The position numbers and the translations under genes are program-made. From Oscillospiraceae bacterium (GTDB lineage Bacteria; Bacillota; Clostridia; Oscillospirales; Oscillospiraceae): a stretch of DNA of 64,000 nt. Under the pieces are notes generated by a model, which worked only from the letters and a program-made list of their open reading frames with translations, had not been told where the DNA came from and made no database searches. The DNA lies in assembly GCA_021771635.1 (NCBI GenBank), contig JAETOQ010000001.1, forward strand, positions 1 to 64,000, given 5' to 3'. Numbering within the stretch: position 1 is the stretch's first letter; each line of letters opens with the position of its first letter. Below are positions 50,601 through 59,114 of the stretch, in pieces.

Positions 50601-51502
50601 GTAGTCCCCTCAACATTCGTGCTTTTCTTTCTGTCTTCACCCCGCCAAGCTGCCTGGAAGGTGCCGTCCAGCACCGCCTTGCCAACCCGGAAAAGGCCGT
50701 TATAGAGCGTCGTCTCCAAAATCGGTGTCCAGACGCCGAAGTCCCACAGCTCAAAGGCCGTGGTCATCATGTGGATCGAGTGGTCCAGGGTGGCGGCGAA
50801 TTCCCGCCGGGCCTCCGGCGTCCAGGCGCCGTCTGTCAGGCCGAACCGCAGGGCCACGGGATTATAGTTCCCGGAGGCGGTGTCTTTTTTCAGATCATCC
50901 GCCGCGTCCACCAGATACACCCAGCGGCCAAGATGGTAGAGCAGCTGCTCCAGCACCCGCCGCCGGACGGGCTCGTCCACCTCTTGGGCGGCGCCGCTCA
51001 GCAGCGCCGCGAAGGCGTCCGCCGCCCTGTCCAGAGAATCACAATTCTCCGCCTCCAGCTCCGCCAGCAGCCGCAGCTGCCGCCGGGTGCTCTCATCGAA
51101 CCCGGGCCGGGCCGCCGCCGCTCTGCGGTAGGCCGGCTCCAGCAGATCAGAGAGGCCCCGGTACTTCAGGCTGTGAAACCAGTCGTGGTCCGCCACGCCG
51201 TCCCGCAGCTGCCAGTAGGCCAGGATAACGCTCTCGTCCGCCGCCGTCTCCATGGCCGCGTCGGACTCCAGGTACGTCCTGCCATGGACAGGATGAGCAA
51301 TGCACCGGGCCGTGTGCCGGGCGCCCTCCCGCCCCGCGGACAGGAGGATCGCCAGATAGGTGAAATCGTAATTCAAAATAAACCGTGCCGCCGTGCCGCA
51401 GCGCTGTCCCAGTGTGTGGCACAGTCCGCAGTAGATGCGCCGGAACCGCTCCGTCTCCTCCTGGGGGAGGTCCTGAAGCGGCGGTCTCACATAGCCGAAC
51501 AC
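50597..51502 (-). CDS. DUF5685 family protein
   Basis: A 301-aa protein starting [20 protein letters not shown] with [15 protein letters not shown], then a mostly helical body containing [25 protein letters not shown], a D-D-x-x-x-D motif reminiscent of the metal site of isoprenoid synthase-like folds. The family is of unknown function and is often joined to a DnaJ gene in Clostridia. It overlaps the DnaJ gene, so the two probably work together. Confidence 0.85.
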   Translation of the reverse strand: MFGYVRPPLQDLPQEETERFRRIYCGLCHTLGQRCGTAARFILNYDFTYLAILLSAGREGARHTARCIAHPVHGRTYLESDAAMETAADESVILAYWQLRDGVADHDWFHSLKYRGLSDLLEPAYRRAAAARPGFDESTRRQLRLLAELEAENCDSLDRAADAFAALLSGAAQEVDEPVRRRVLEQLLYHLGRWVYLVDAADDLKKDTASGNYNPVALRFGLTDGAWTPEARREFAATLDHSIHMMTTAFELWDFGVWTPILETTLYNGLFRVGKAVLDGTFQAAWRGEDRKKSTNVEGTT

Positions 51503-51508
51503 CCGCGC

Positions 51509-51919
51509 TCAGAACAGCCGGACGATGGTGAAGGACAGCCCGCCTCTGTCCCGCAGACGGCGGTCATAGGCGATGGCCGCCGCGATCCCCACGGCAAAGC
51601 CCAGGATGGCGGCCAGATACTGCAATCCCACCACAGAGGTCAGAGCGGCGGTGATCAGGTAGCCCGCCAGAAACAGCACCACCGGGATCAGATAGACCAG
51701 TACCACAATATACAGCATTTTCCTGGTACTGCTCTCCACCACCACCTTCTGGCCGGGCCTGGCCCCGATGGGGTTGGCTGCCTTGGCGTGGACCGCCGCG
51801 CCGGAGACGCCGCAGCCGGCGCACTCCTCGCAGTCGTGGCCGCAGGCGGACTTCCGGGGGACTGAGATCTCAGCGTGGTCTGCGTCGATGATACGTTCAA
51901 CCGTTGCAATTTGGGTCAT
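51509..51919 (-). CDS. RseC/MucC-family membrane protein
   Basis: A 136-aa protein with an N-terminal Cys motif (CGHDCEECAGCG, about residues 26-37), a short beta domain (ANPIGARPGQKVVVES) and two membrane helices (about 70-90 and 96-116). It matches the RseC/SoxR-reducing family (PF04246 type). In other bacteria RseC forms are tied to Rnf electron transport. No rnf genes are in the window. Role unknown here. Confidence 0.85.
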   Translation of the reverse strand: MTQIATVERIIDADHAEISVPRKSACGHDCEECAGCGVSGAAVHAKAANPIGARPGQKVVVESSTRKMLYIVVLVYLIPVVLFLAGYLITAALTSVVGLQYLAAILGFAVGIAAAIAYDRRLRDRGGLSFTIVRLF

Positions 51920-51934
51920 AGTGATTCTCCTGTA

Positions 51935-53215
51935 TTACTCCTCGGGTGCTTCTGGTTCCTCTGGTTCCTGTTCCAGCTCCCGAATGGTGATCTGGATCTG
52001 ATAGCTGCCGGAGACGCCGACATCGCCGCCGGAGGTGACTCTGACCGTGGCCGGGACCGTATAGCCGCCGGACACCGCGCTGTAATCGCTCAGGTCCGCC
52101 ACCAGGGTGATGTCCTCTCCGGTGACCGCCGCCACATCCTCGGCCGTGCCGAAGATCTTCACGGTCATCTCTCTGGTCAGCACATGCACCGTCTTGCCCG
52201 CCGGGACATTCTCACACCGGAACTGCTCCGTGGTGACCTCGGCACTTGCCATATCCTTGTAGGAGATCTTCAGCGTTGCCCTGGTCACGCCGCTGAGGTT
52301 CTGGCAGCCCTCCGGCACCGTGATGGCAAAGTTATATGTGCCGGTGCCCTCGTTCAGGGACAGCAGGTCCAGCTCTCCCACCGTGATGGCGTTCACGTTT
52401 TTCAGCTTGGCGGCGTCACCGGAGACCACGATGGTCTTTGGGCTGATCTCCCAATTCACGCTCTCTGCCCGCGCGCCGGGGTATTCGACGAGGCTGACCT
52501 TCAGCGGCAGCTCCTTGCGCACAGAGACCGGCAGCGTTGCCTGGATGGTCTGCACAGTGGCATGGATGCGGCCGCTGCTGTTGTCGATGACCTGGCCGTC
52601 CTTATCGTAAAACTGGTAAGCCAGTTCCGCCGACACGGTGCCTCCCGCGTCCTTGCCCAGATCCAGCGTCGTCTTGACGTAGCTGACCGGATCAATGTCC
52701 TCTTTCTGGCCCCGGATCTCAATGGAGGTATGGGACAGCTGAAGCTGTCCGGCGGTATAGCCCTCCGCCACATTGCCGATCAGCTCGCACCGGACGTCCA
52801 CCGTTTTCCTGTACAGCTCGGCGATGTTGATCGTCGCCGCCAGGGCAGTTCTGCCGAATTTGCCGCTGTTTGGAAATGTGATGACCGGCGTTGTCTTCTG
52901 GGAGCCGGTCGCTATGATGTTCCCCAGGTCCACCTTCACCGAGATATCCTCCCGGTCAACATTGGCAATATCCCACCGTGTCCCCTCCAGCGTCAGGTCC
53001 AGTGTGGTGTCGGTGCCGTCCGGCAGGAGCATCAGCCCCTGGTCCGCCAGCTCATCCTCGCCCTCAAAGACGATGGGCAGATCCTCAAATATCTTTTCCT
53101 TCATAAAGGGACCGCCGTTGTTTCCCGTCAGGTCCACAAATACCCAGATGACCACGGCCACCAGGATGGAGAGGGCGATATAAAACACTTTTCTGGTCTT
53201 CAGCTTATTCTCCAT
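51935..53215 (-). CDS. cdaR: CdaR (YbbR-domain) regulator of CdaA
   Basis: A 426-aa protein with one N-terminal membrane helix (residues 10-28, FYIALSILVAVVIWVFVDL) and a row of YbbR repeats outside (blocks near 45-125, 135-215, 225-305 and 320-405). It ends in an acidic tail (EPEEPEAPEE). YbbR/CdaR binds and regulates the diadenylate cyclase CdaA. Its start overlaps the end of cdaA, so they are co-translated. Confidence 0.93.
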   Translation of the reverse strand: MENKLKTRKVFYIALSILVAVVIWVFVDLTGNNGGPFMKEKIFEDLPIVFEGEDELADQGLMLLPDGTDTTLDLTLEGTRWDIANVDREDISVKVDLGNIIATGSQKTTPVITFPNSGKFGRTALAATINIAELYRKTVDVRCELIGNVAEGYTAGQLQLSHTSIEIRGQKEDIDPVSYVKTTLDLGKDAGGTVSAELAYQFYDKDGQVIDNSSGRIHATVQTIQATLPVSVRKELPLKVSLVEYPGARAESVNWEISPKTIVVSGDAAKLKNVNAITVGELDLLSLNEGTGTYNFAITVPEGCQNLSGVTRATLKISYKDMASAEVTTEQFRCENVPAGKTVHVLTREMTVKIFGTAEDVAAVTGEDITLVADLSDYSAVSGGYTVPATVRVTSGGDVGVSGSYQIQITIRELEQEPEEPEAPEE

Positions 53216-54095
53216 CGTCGTCGCCTCCCATCTTTCCGGCGCGCAGCAGCAGCTTCAGGGGATGGAGTTTCTGCTTGTCCGACTCTGAGTCCTCCTGCGG
53301 GAGCAGCTCGTTCCGCAGGAGATTTTCCAGTGTCTCCGGCTTCAGGTGGCGCTTCAGCATGCCGCCGATAGCCACGGAGATGGAGCCGGTCTCCTCCGAT
53401 ACGATGACCACCACCGCGTCGGAGTTCTCGCTCATGCCGATGCCGGCCCGGTGCCGCATGCCCAGGTCCCGGCTGAGGTTCACGTTCTTGCTCAGGGGCA
53501 GCATGCAGCCGGCGCCAAGCACGCGTCCGTGGCGGACAATGACGGCGCCGTCATGCATGGGTGCCTTCACGAAAAAGATGTTTTTCAGCAGCTCGCTGGA
53601 CACCGCGGCGTCCAGCACGGTTCCGCTGCGCACCATGTCATCCAGCAGGATCTCCCGCTCAAAGACGATCAGCGCGCCGGTCCGGGACTGGGACATCTCC
53701 GTGCAGGCCAGCACCGTCTGCCCGATCATCTGCTCCATGACGCTGCCGGCCTCCGTATGGGTGAAAAAGGCGATGAAACGCCTACTGCCCATCTGCTCAA
53801 GAATGCGCCGGATCTCCGGCTGGAACAGGATGATCAGCGCCAGAACGCCCCAATCCACCAAACGGCTCATGATATAGTTGATCCCGTGGAGCTGGAACAC
53901 GGAGGACAGCATCAGCGCCGCGAAAAAGACCAGCAGGCCCTTCAGCAGGCTGGCCGCCTTGGTGCTCCGCACCAGGGTCAGGACCTTGTAGAGCACGAAT
54001 ACCATGATGGCAATATCCAAAAGATCGGTGACCTGGACCGTCAGCAGATACCGCGCGATGATGGCAGGCAGCTCCGCAACACTCAATCCCCTCAT
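53205..54095 (-). CDS. cdaA: Diadenylate cyclase CdaA
   Basis: Makes c-di-AMP from two ATP. The 296-aa protein has three N-terminal membrane helices (about residues 8-40, 50-66, 74-92) and the DAC domain with APMHDGAVIVRHGRVLGAGCMLPL (DGA motif) and LGMRHRAGIGMSE (RHR motif). c-di-AMP controls potassium and wall stress. The usual cdaA-cdaR pair is present; glmM is not adjacent. Confidence 0.96.
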   Translation of the reverse strand: MRGLSVAELPAIIARYLLTVQVTDLLDIAIMVFVLYKVLTLVRSTKAASLLKGLLVFFAALMLSSVFQLHGINYIMSRLVDWGVLALIILFQPEIRRILEQMGSRRFIAFFTHTEAGSVMEQMIGQTVLACTEMSQSRTGALIVFEREILLDDMVRSGTVLDAAVSSELLKNIFFVKAPMHDGAVIVRHGRVLGAGCMLPLSKNVNLSRDLGMRHRAGIGMSENSDAVVVIVSEETGSISVAIGGMLKRHLKPETLENLLRNELLPQEDSESDKQKLHPLKLLLRAGKMGGDDDGE

Positions 54096-54200
54096 TTTGA
54101 CGTCATCATCCCTTTCAGGCCATGAATACTTTGATTATATAAAATATACCAGTAGAATGCAAGGTTAACCGGGCGAAAATTCACGGACTGTTCAGAAAAA

Positions 54201-55325
54201 TCAGCGCAGTTTCCGCTTCAGCGCCGTCAGGAACCGGTAGACCTCCTCCGGCGTGTTGAAATCCGAGAAGCTCAGCCGGACAGTGCCGCTGTCCAGCGTC
54301 CCGGCGCTGCGGTGGGCCAGAGGCGCGCAATGGAGCCCCGTCCGGACGGCGATGTCCCGTTCGGCCAGCGCCATGCCGATCTCCTCCACGTCCCGCTCCT
54401 TCGCGGTAAAGGACAGGACGCCCGCCTGGTTCCGCAGGCCCGGCATGGCGTAGACCTCCACTCCCGGAATGGTCCGCAGGCCCTCTGCCGCCAGCAGCGT
54501 CAAGCGCCGCTCCCGCTGGCAGATCTTCTCCACGCCGCGGCGGCGGATGAACCGGACGCCTGCCAGCAGCCCCGCGATGCCCGGCATGTTATGGGTGCCG
54601 GCCTCCAGACGGTCCGGCAGGAAATCCGGCATCTCCTGCTGGATGGAAAGGCTGCCGGTCCCACCCTCCAGCAGGGTGCGGACCTGGACCTCACCGCCGC
54701 ACAGCAGAACGCCGGTGCCCTGGGGCCCATACAGTCCCTTGTGGCCGGGCATGGCGATGAAGGCCGCGCCCAGCTCCGTCATGTCCAGAGGCAGGATGCC
54801 CGCTGACTGGGACGCGTCGATGATCAGGGGCACTTTCCGGCTCCGGCAGATAGCGGCGATCTCCTCCACCGGCTGGATAAATCCGAAGACATTGGAGACA
54901 TGGTTGCAGATCACCGCGCGGGTCTCCGGCGTGATCTGGTGACGAAACGCCTCCAGGACCTCCTCCGGCCGGAAAAGCGGCCCATCCGCCACGGCGATCT
55001 CCGCACCCAGCGCCGCCAGGGGGCGGGTGACGGCATTGTGCTCATAGCCGGAGATCACCACCCGGTCCCCCGGTCTCACCAGGCTCTTGATGGCAATGTT
55101 CAGGGCATGGGTGGCATTGAGGGTGAAGACCACACACTCCGGATTCGGCATGCCGTACAGCTCCGCCAGCTCGCTCCGGCAGGTGAAGGCCGTCTCGGCG
55201 GCCCGCATGGCGGCGTGGTGGCCGCCCCGGCCCGGGGAGCTCATGGTCCGCATGGCATTCTGCATGGCAGCGGCCACGGCGGCCGGCTTTTGGAACGTCG
55301 TTGCCGCGCTGTCAAAGTATATCAT
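54201..55325 (-). CDS. Class V aminotransferase / cysteine desulfurase family protein
   Basis: A 374-aa PLP enzyme of the cysteine desulfurase group. It has YFDSAATTFQKPAAVAAAM, NATHALNIAIKSLV, the Asp pocket IIDASQSAG, the PLP lysine in MPGHKGLYGPQGTG and a Cys-containing loop TGLHCAPLAHRSAG near the end. It resembles the subgroup found beside DUF3343 genes. ATG 55325 overlaps the DUF3343 stop. A longer frame reaching into ispF is rejected as non-coding. Whether it delivers sulfur or selenium is open. Confidence 0.88.
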   Translation of the reverse strand: MIYFDSAATTFQKPAAVAAAMQNAMRTMSSPGRGGHHAAMRAAETAFTCRSELAELYGMPNPECVVFTLNATHALNIAIKSLVRPGDRVVISGYEHNAVTRPLAALGAEIAVADGPLFRPEEVLEAFRHQITPETRAVICNHVSNVFGFIQPVEEIAAICRSRKVPLIIDASQSAGILPLDMTELGAAFIAMPGHKGLYGPQGTGVLLCGGEVQVRTLLEGGTGSLSIQQEMPDFLPDRLEAGTHNMPGIAGLLAGVRFIRRRGVEKICQRERRLTLLAAEGLRTIPGVEVYAMPGLRNQAGVLSFTAKERDVEEIGMALAERDIAVRTGLHCAPLAHRSAGTLDSGTVRLSFSDFNTPEEVYRFLTALKRKLR

Positions 55326-55573
55326 GCCTTCACCTCCTGGTACAGGCCGCGCTGGTACAAAAATATCTGAACAGGGTCCAGGGACTCCCTGCGAAGCGTC
55401 ATCAAAGCCGGTGCCAGATCTGAAACAGCGATCCGCACGACATAAGCGCAGCCCAGGTCCGTCAGTTCTCTGGGCGCGCGGAAAATTTGGCAGCGAATGC
55501 CCGTCCTGCCCAGCGCTCTCTGCATCCGCTGGGCAAAGGTGACGGAGCGGGCAATGATCAAATAGTGCTCCAT
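55322..55573 (-). CDS. DUF3343 putative Se/S carrier-like protein
   Basis: An 83-aa protein, MEHYLIIARSVTFAQRMQRAL, with a C-terminal beta-alpha part ending LYQRGLYQEVKA. It fits the DUF3343 family, thought to carry selenium or sulfur. The Cys in GCAYVVRIA and in IRCQIFRAP may be the carrier sites. ATG 55573 follows GGAGGAG; a GTG at 55579 is an alternative. It pairs with the class V aminotransferase by a 4-base overlap. No selD is in the window. Confidence 0.8.
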   Translation of the reverse strand: MEHYLIIARSVTFAQRMQRALGRTGIRCQIFRAPRELTDLGCAYVVRIAVSDLAPALMTLRRESLDPVQIFLYQRGLYQEVKA

Positions 55574-55623
55574 AGACACTCCTCCTCTCTACCCATCCTA
55601 TGGTCCTTTTCCCAACGGGTGCA

Positions 55624-55656
55624 GAAAAAGGACGCGCCCAGGCGCGTCCTCTTTTC
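55624..55656 (-). terminator. ispF terminator
   Basis: On the minus strand GGACGCGCC, TG, GGCGCGTCC then TTTTTC. It ends the carD-ispD-ispF transcript before the DUF3343 gene. Confidence 0.88.
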
Positions 55657-55657
55657 G

Positions 55658-56143
55658 TCATTCGGTTTTTTCCAGCAGGACCACCGCGTGGGCCGCCATG
55701 CCGGCTCCCACGCCGGTAAAGCCAAGCCCCTCTTCCGTGGTGGCCTTGATATTGACCTGTTCCGGGCCGATGCCCAGCGCGGCGGCCATGTTCTCCGCCA
55801 TCTTCTGTCTGTGAGGCCCCACCTTCGGCGCCTGGGCCAGGAGCGTTGCGTCGATGTTCACCACCCCGTAGCCCCGTTCCCGCAGAAGGCGCCCCACCTC
55901 CGCCAGCAGCTTCAGGCTGGAGATGCCCGCATAGGCCGGGTCCGTATCCGGGAACAATCTGCCGATGTCCCCCAGCCGGGCCGCTCCGCTCAAGGCATCC
56001 ATCACCGCATGTGTCAGCACGTCGGCATCCGAGTGGCCCAGAAGTCCCCGCTCCCACGGGATCTCCACACCGCCCAGGATCAGCTTCCGGCCCTCCACCA
56101 GGCGGTGGACGTCATATCCGTGTCCAATGCGCAGGTTCGTCAT
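55658..56143 (-). CDS. ispF: 2-C-methyl-D-erythritol 2,4-cyclodiphosphate synthase
   Basis: Fifth step of the MEP isoprenoid pathway. The 161-aa protein begins [15 protein letters not shown] with the zinc Asp and His, has [19 protein letters not shown] and [13 protein letters not shown], and ends with the [24 protein letters not shown] motif. Overlaps ispD. Confidence 0.97.
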   Translation of the reverse strand: MTNLRIGHGYDVHRLVEGRKLILGGVEIPWERGLLGHSDADVLTHAVMDALSGAARLGDIGRLFPDTDPAYAGISSLKLLAEVGRLLRERGYGVVNIDATLLAQAPKVGPHRQKMAENMAAALGIGPEQVNIKATTEEGLGFTGVGAGMAAHAVVLLEKTE

Positions 56144-56871
56144 GAGCCTCCCTCCCTCGCCTGCAGAATGGCCTCCGCCAAGATCAGGTCCACAGGCGTG
56201 GTGATCTTCAGATTCTCCTCGTCCCCTTCCACCAGAAAGACCACCTTGCCCAGCCGTTCCACGGCGGAGCAGTCATCAGTGACGGGGATCCCGCCCTCCA
56301 GGGCGGCCTGTAAGGCGGCCTTCAAAAGGTCCGCCTCAAACACCTGGGGCGTCTGGACCGCCCGAAGAGCACTCCGCTCCAGCGTCCGCTCCACCGCGCC
56401 GTCCTCCCGAACGGCCTTGACGGTGTCCTTCACCGGAACGGCCGGAGCGGCGGCGCCGCATCTGGCGGCGGCTGTGATGACCTGATCGATCAGCTCCGGC
56501 GTCACCAGCGGACGGGCGCCGTCCTGCACCGCCAGCAGCTCTGCATCGCCCGACGCCTCCAGCGCCGCCAGCAGGACGGAGTGGGCGCGGCTCTCGCCGC
56601 CGCGGACCACCTTGGTGCACTTGCTGATCCCGTATGTATGGCACAGGCGGGAGATCTCCACCAGATCCTCCTCCCGTGCGGCGATGACGATCTCGTCCAC
56701 CTGCGCGGCCTGCTGAAGGGCTGTCAGCGTCCGGATCAGGACCGGCACGCCGTCCAGCGGCTCCAGCAGCTTGTTGACGCCGCCCATCCGGCTGGAGCTG
56801 CCGGCGGCCGCCACCAGGGCGGCGCAGCGGGGACGGCGTGCCTCCCGCATTTTTTTTAAAAATGGAAACAT
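56140..56871 (-). CDS. ispD: 2-C-methyl-D-erythritol 4-phosphate cytidylyltransferase
   Basis: Third step of the MEP pathway. The 243-aa protein has [22 protein letters not shown], the CTP loop, [25 protein letters not shown] and [14 protein letters not shown], and [13 protein letters not shown] 56871 starts [12 protein letters not shown], an extra basic start before the conserved part, after GAGAGG. It follows carD closely, and ispF overlaps it. Confidence 0.96.
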   Translation of the reverse strand: MFPFLKKMREARRPRCAALVAAAGSSSRMGGVNKLLEPLDGVPVLIRTLTALQQAAQVDEIVIAAREEDLVEISRLCHTYGISKCTKVVRGGESRAHSVLLAALEASGDAELLAVQDGARPLVTPELIDQVITAAARCGAAAPAVPVKDTVKAVREDGAVERTLERSALRAVQTPQVFEADLLKAALQAALEGGIPVTDDCSAVERLGKVVFLVEGDEENLKITTPVDLILAEAILQAREGGS

Positions 56872-56894
56872 GGCAAAAAATCCTCTCCTGGAAA

Positions 56895-57392
56895 TCACCC
56901 CTGCGGGGCGGAGCGCTGCAGCATGGCCCGGTCCAGCCGTTCCTCCACATGTTTGTGGTCTGTTTTTCCGGCCATCACGAGTTCGGAGATCATGATCTGT
57001 TTGGCGTTATGGAGCATTTTTCGCTCCCCGGTGGACAATCCGCGGCGGCTCTCCCGGCCCATCAGGGATTTGACGACACGGGCCACTTCGTAGAGGTTGC
57101 CGCTTTTCAGCCGCAGCATATTCTCCTGGTACCGCTTGTTCCAGTTGCTGTTGGCCTGTATTTCCAAAGTCGGGATCGCGCAGAAAAGTGCCTCCGCCTC
57201 CGCCTCGGAAATGATCTTCCGGATCCCGATGACATCGCTGTTGGCCACCGGGATCTTCAGTACCAAACCGCCCATGGGCATCTTGAACACGTAGTATTCT
57301 TTTGTGGTCCCCGCAACCTTTTCCTGCACGATGTCGTCGATCACACCTGCTCCGTGCATGGGATGCACCACCAGATCTCCAATGCTGAACAT
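56895..57392 (-). CDS. CarD-family transcription regulator
   Basis: A 165-aa protein with the RNA polymerase-binding N-terminal domain (FSIGDLVVHPMHGAGVIDDI) and a C-terminal helical part (NLYEVARVVKSLMGRESRRGL, LSTGERKMLHNAKQIMISELV). CarD/CdnL stabilises the promoter complex, often for rRNA. The position before ispD-ispF is common in Firmicutes. Likely operon with ispD and ispF. Confidence 0.95.
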   Translation of the reverse strand: MFSIGDLVVHPMHGAGVIDDIVQEKVAGTTKEYYVFKMPMGGLVLKIPVANSDVIGIRKIISEAEAEALFCAIPTLEIQANSNWNKRYQENMLRLKSGNLYEVARVVKSLMGRESRRGLSTGERKMLHNAKQIMISELVMAGKTDHKHVEERLDRAMLQRSAPQG

Positions 57393-57547
57393 GGCAAACC
57401 CCTTCCCTTTCCGGTCCGCGCGGTGCCTGGTTCCCGCCTTCTCTGGTCTCCTTTTTAGAATTTTAATACAAATTTATTATAATCGCTTCCTTTTGTGTTT
57501 ACAAGCATTTTTCGGAAGTTTTGCAACCATTTCATGAAAAAGTTCAG

Positions 57548-57590
57548 AAAAAATGCGGCGAACAGCCCAAAAGCCGTCCGCCGCGAGTAA
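57548..57590 (-). terminator. CoA-transferase terminator
   Basis: On the minus strand GCGGCG...GACGGC pairs loosely with GGGCTGTTCGCCGC, then ATTTTTTC. The stem has mismatches but the T-run is clear. Confidence 0.65.
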
Positions 57591-57601
57591 AAACCGGATA
57601 T

Positions 57602-58945
57602 TTATTTCTTGTTGGAGCGGCGCCAGATGTGCATCTTTTCCGCCTCCGCGATCAGTTCCTCCCGGAACTGGGGATGGGCGATGCCGATCAGCGCCTCCGC
57701 CCGCTGCCAAGTGGACAGGCCCTTCATGTTCACCATGCCGTATTCCGTGACCACATAGTGGACGCAGGAACGGGGGTCTGTGGCGATGGAGCCGGGTGTC
57801 AGCGTGGGCAGGATGCGGCTCTTCACGTTGCCCTGCTTGTCGGTCATGGTGGAGGACATGCAGATGAAGCTCTTGCCGCCCTTGGACAGATAAGCACCCA
57901 TGGCGAAGTCCAGCTGGCCGCCGGTGCCGGAGATGTGCTTGATGCCGGCGGACTCGGCGTTGATCTGGCCGAACAGGTCCATGTCAACGGCGTTGTTGAT
58001 GGAGATGAAGTTGTCGATCTGGCTGATGGCGAAGACGTCGTTGGTGTAGTCCACGGGGGCTGCCATGACCTCGGGATTGCGGTTGACATAGTCATACAGC
58101 TTCTCGGAGCCGGAGGCGAAGGCGAACACCTGACGGCCCTGATCCAGCGCCTTGTGACGGCCGCTGATCTTGCCGGCGGCGGCCATGTCCACGAAAGCGT
58201 CCACATACATCTCGGTATGGACGGACAGGTCCTTCAGGTCGGACTCGGCGATCATCTTGCCGATGGCGTTGGGCATACCGCCGATGCCCAGCTGCAGGCA
58301 GGCGCCGTTGGGGATCTGGGGCACCACCAGGTTGGCCACGGCCATATCCACCTCGCTGGGGGCGCCGGCGGCAGCCATGGCGGCAATGGGAGGATTGCTG
58401 CCCTCCACGATCATGGCAACATCCTTGATGTTCACTTCTGTGCCCCTGAGGCCGTTGACCCAGGGCATGTTCTTGTTCACTTCCACGATGACGCACTTGG
58501 CCCGGGCGATCACATCCGCCAGGTGAGAGCAGTTCAGGCCGAAGTTGAAGTTGCCGAAGGCATCCATGGGGGTGGTCTGCAGCATCACCACATCCACCGG
58601 ATCCAGCTCTTCACGGTAGAAACGGGGCAGCTCGGAATAGCGCATGGGCATGAAGTAACCCATTCCCTTGCCGATGATCTTGCGGTCGATGCCGCTGCAG
58701 TGCCAGGAGTGCCAGGTGAAGTGCTCGCCGGCATCCTCCGCCTTGCAGATCTCGGGCATCCACATGGAGATGCCGCCGCGGACCTTCACATCGGTCAGCT
58801 CGTCTTTACGGGCGGCCAGGGCCTTGTCCAGCTCCACAGGCTGGCTGGTGGCCCAGGTATAATCCACCCAGTCACCGGATTTTACGACCTTGACAGCCTC
58901 CTCGGCAGTGGTCAGCTTCTGCTGATATTCTTCCAGATAGCTCAT
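57602..58945 (-). CDS. Butyryl-CoA:acetate CoA-transferase-like enzyme
   Basis: A 447-aa CoA-transferase of the acetyl-CoA hydrolase/transferase family. It has [20 protein letters not shown], the likely catalytic glutamate in [15 protein letters not shown] (about residue 245), and the motif [20 protein letters not shown] followed by FICMSST, close to the known butyryl-CoA:acetate transferase of gut butyrate makers as I recall it. The ending [21 protein letters not shown] type is shared. The substrate could be butyryl-, propionyl- or 4-hydroxybutyryl-CoA; sequence alone does not settle it. ATG 58945 (MSYLEEYQQ) is chosen; the longer upstream frame runs through the promoter. Confidence 0.85.
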   Translation of the reverse strand: MSYLEEYQQKLTTAEEAVKVVKSGDWVDYTWATSQPVELDKALAARKDELTDVKVRGGISMWMPEICKAEDAGEHFTWHSWHCSGIDRKIIGKGMGYFMPMRYSELPRFYREELDPVDVVMLQTTPMDAFGNFNFGLNCSHLADVIARAKCVIVEVNKNMPWVNGLRGTEVNIKDVAMIVEGSNPPIAAMAAAGAPSEVDMAVANLVVPQIPNGACLQLGIGGMPNAIGKMIAESDLKDLSVHTEMYVDAFVDMAAAGKISGRHKALDQGRQVFAFASGSEKLYDYVNRNPEVMAAPVDYTNDVFAISQIDNFISINNAVDMDLFGQINAESAGIKHISGTGGQLDFAMGAYLSKGGKSFICMSSTMTDKQGNVKSRILPTLTPGSIATDPRSCVHYVVTEYGMVNMKGLSTWQRAEALIGIAHPQFREELIAEAEKMHIWRRSNKK

Positions 58946-59008
58946 GTTTCTTCCTCCCGTTATGTTAAATGATATGCAAACTATGTGGTCAAGGCTCACT
59001 TTGTCAAG

Positions 59009-59037
59009 ATTATAACAGATACAGAGGAAGAATGCAA
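59009..59037 (-). promoter_or_regulatory. Strong promoter of the CoA-transferase gene
   Basis: On the minus strand TTGCAT (59032-59037) and a perfect TATAAT (59009-59014) with a 17-base spacer. It supports high expression of the CoA-transferase. Confidence 0.7.
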
Positions 59038-59068
59038 TGTAAAACGTGAAAAAAATCACAAATTTTCT

Positions 59069-59104
59069 CAAAAAAAGAGGCAGACCAAACCGGTCTGCCT
59101 CTTC
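59069..59104 (-). terminator. ispH-rpsA terminator
   Basis: On the minus strand GAGGCAGACC, GGTTT, GGTCTGCCTC, then seven T. It follows the ispH-rpsA stop directly. Confidence 0.92.
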
Positions 59105-59114
59105 GCGGCGGAAA

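Noticed and set aside
55326-56057. Upstream extension of the class V aminotransferase frame into ispF
   Set aside because: The extension overlaps ispF and DUF3343 and is Gly/Arg-rich; the real start is ATG 55325, where MIYFDSAATT begins.
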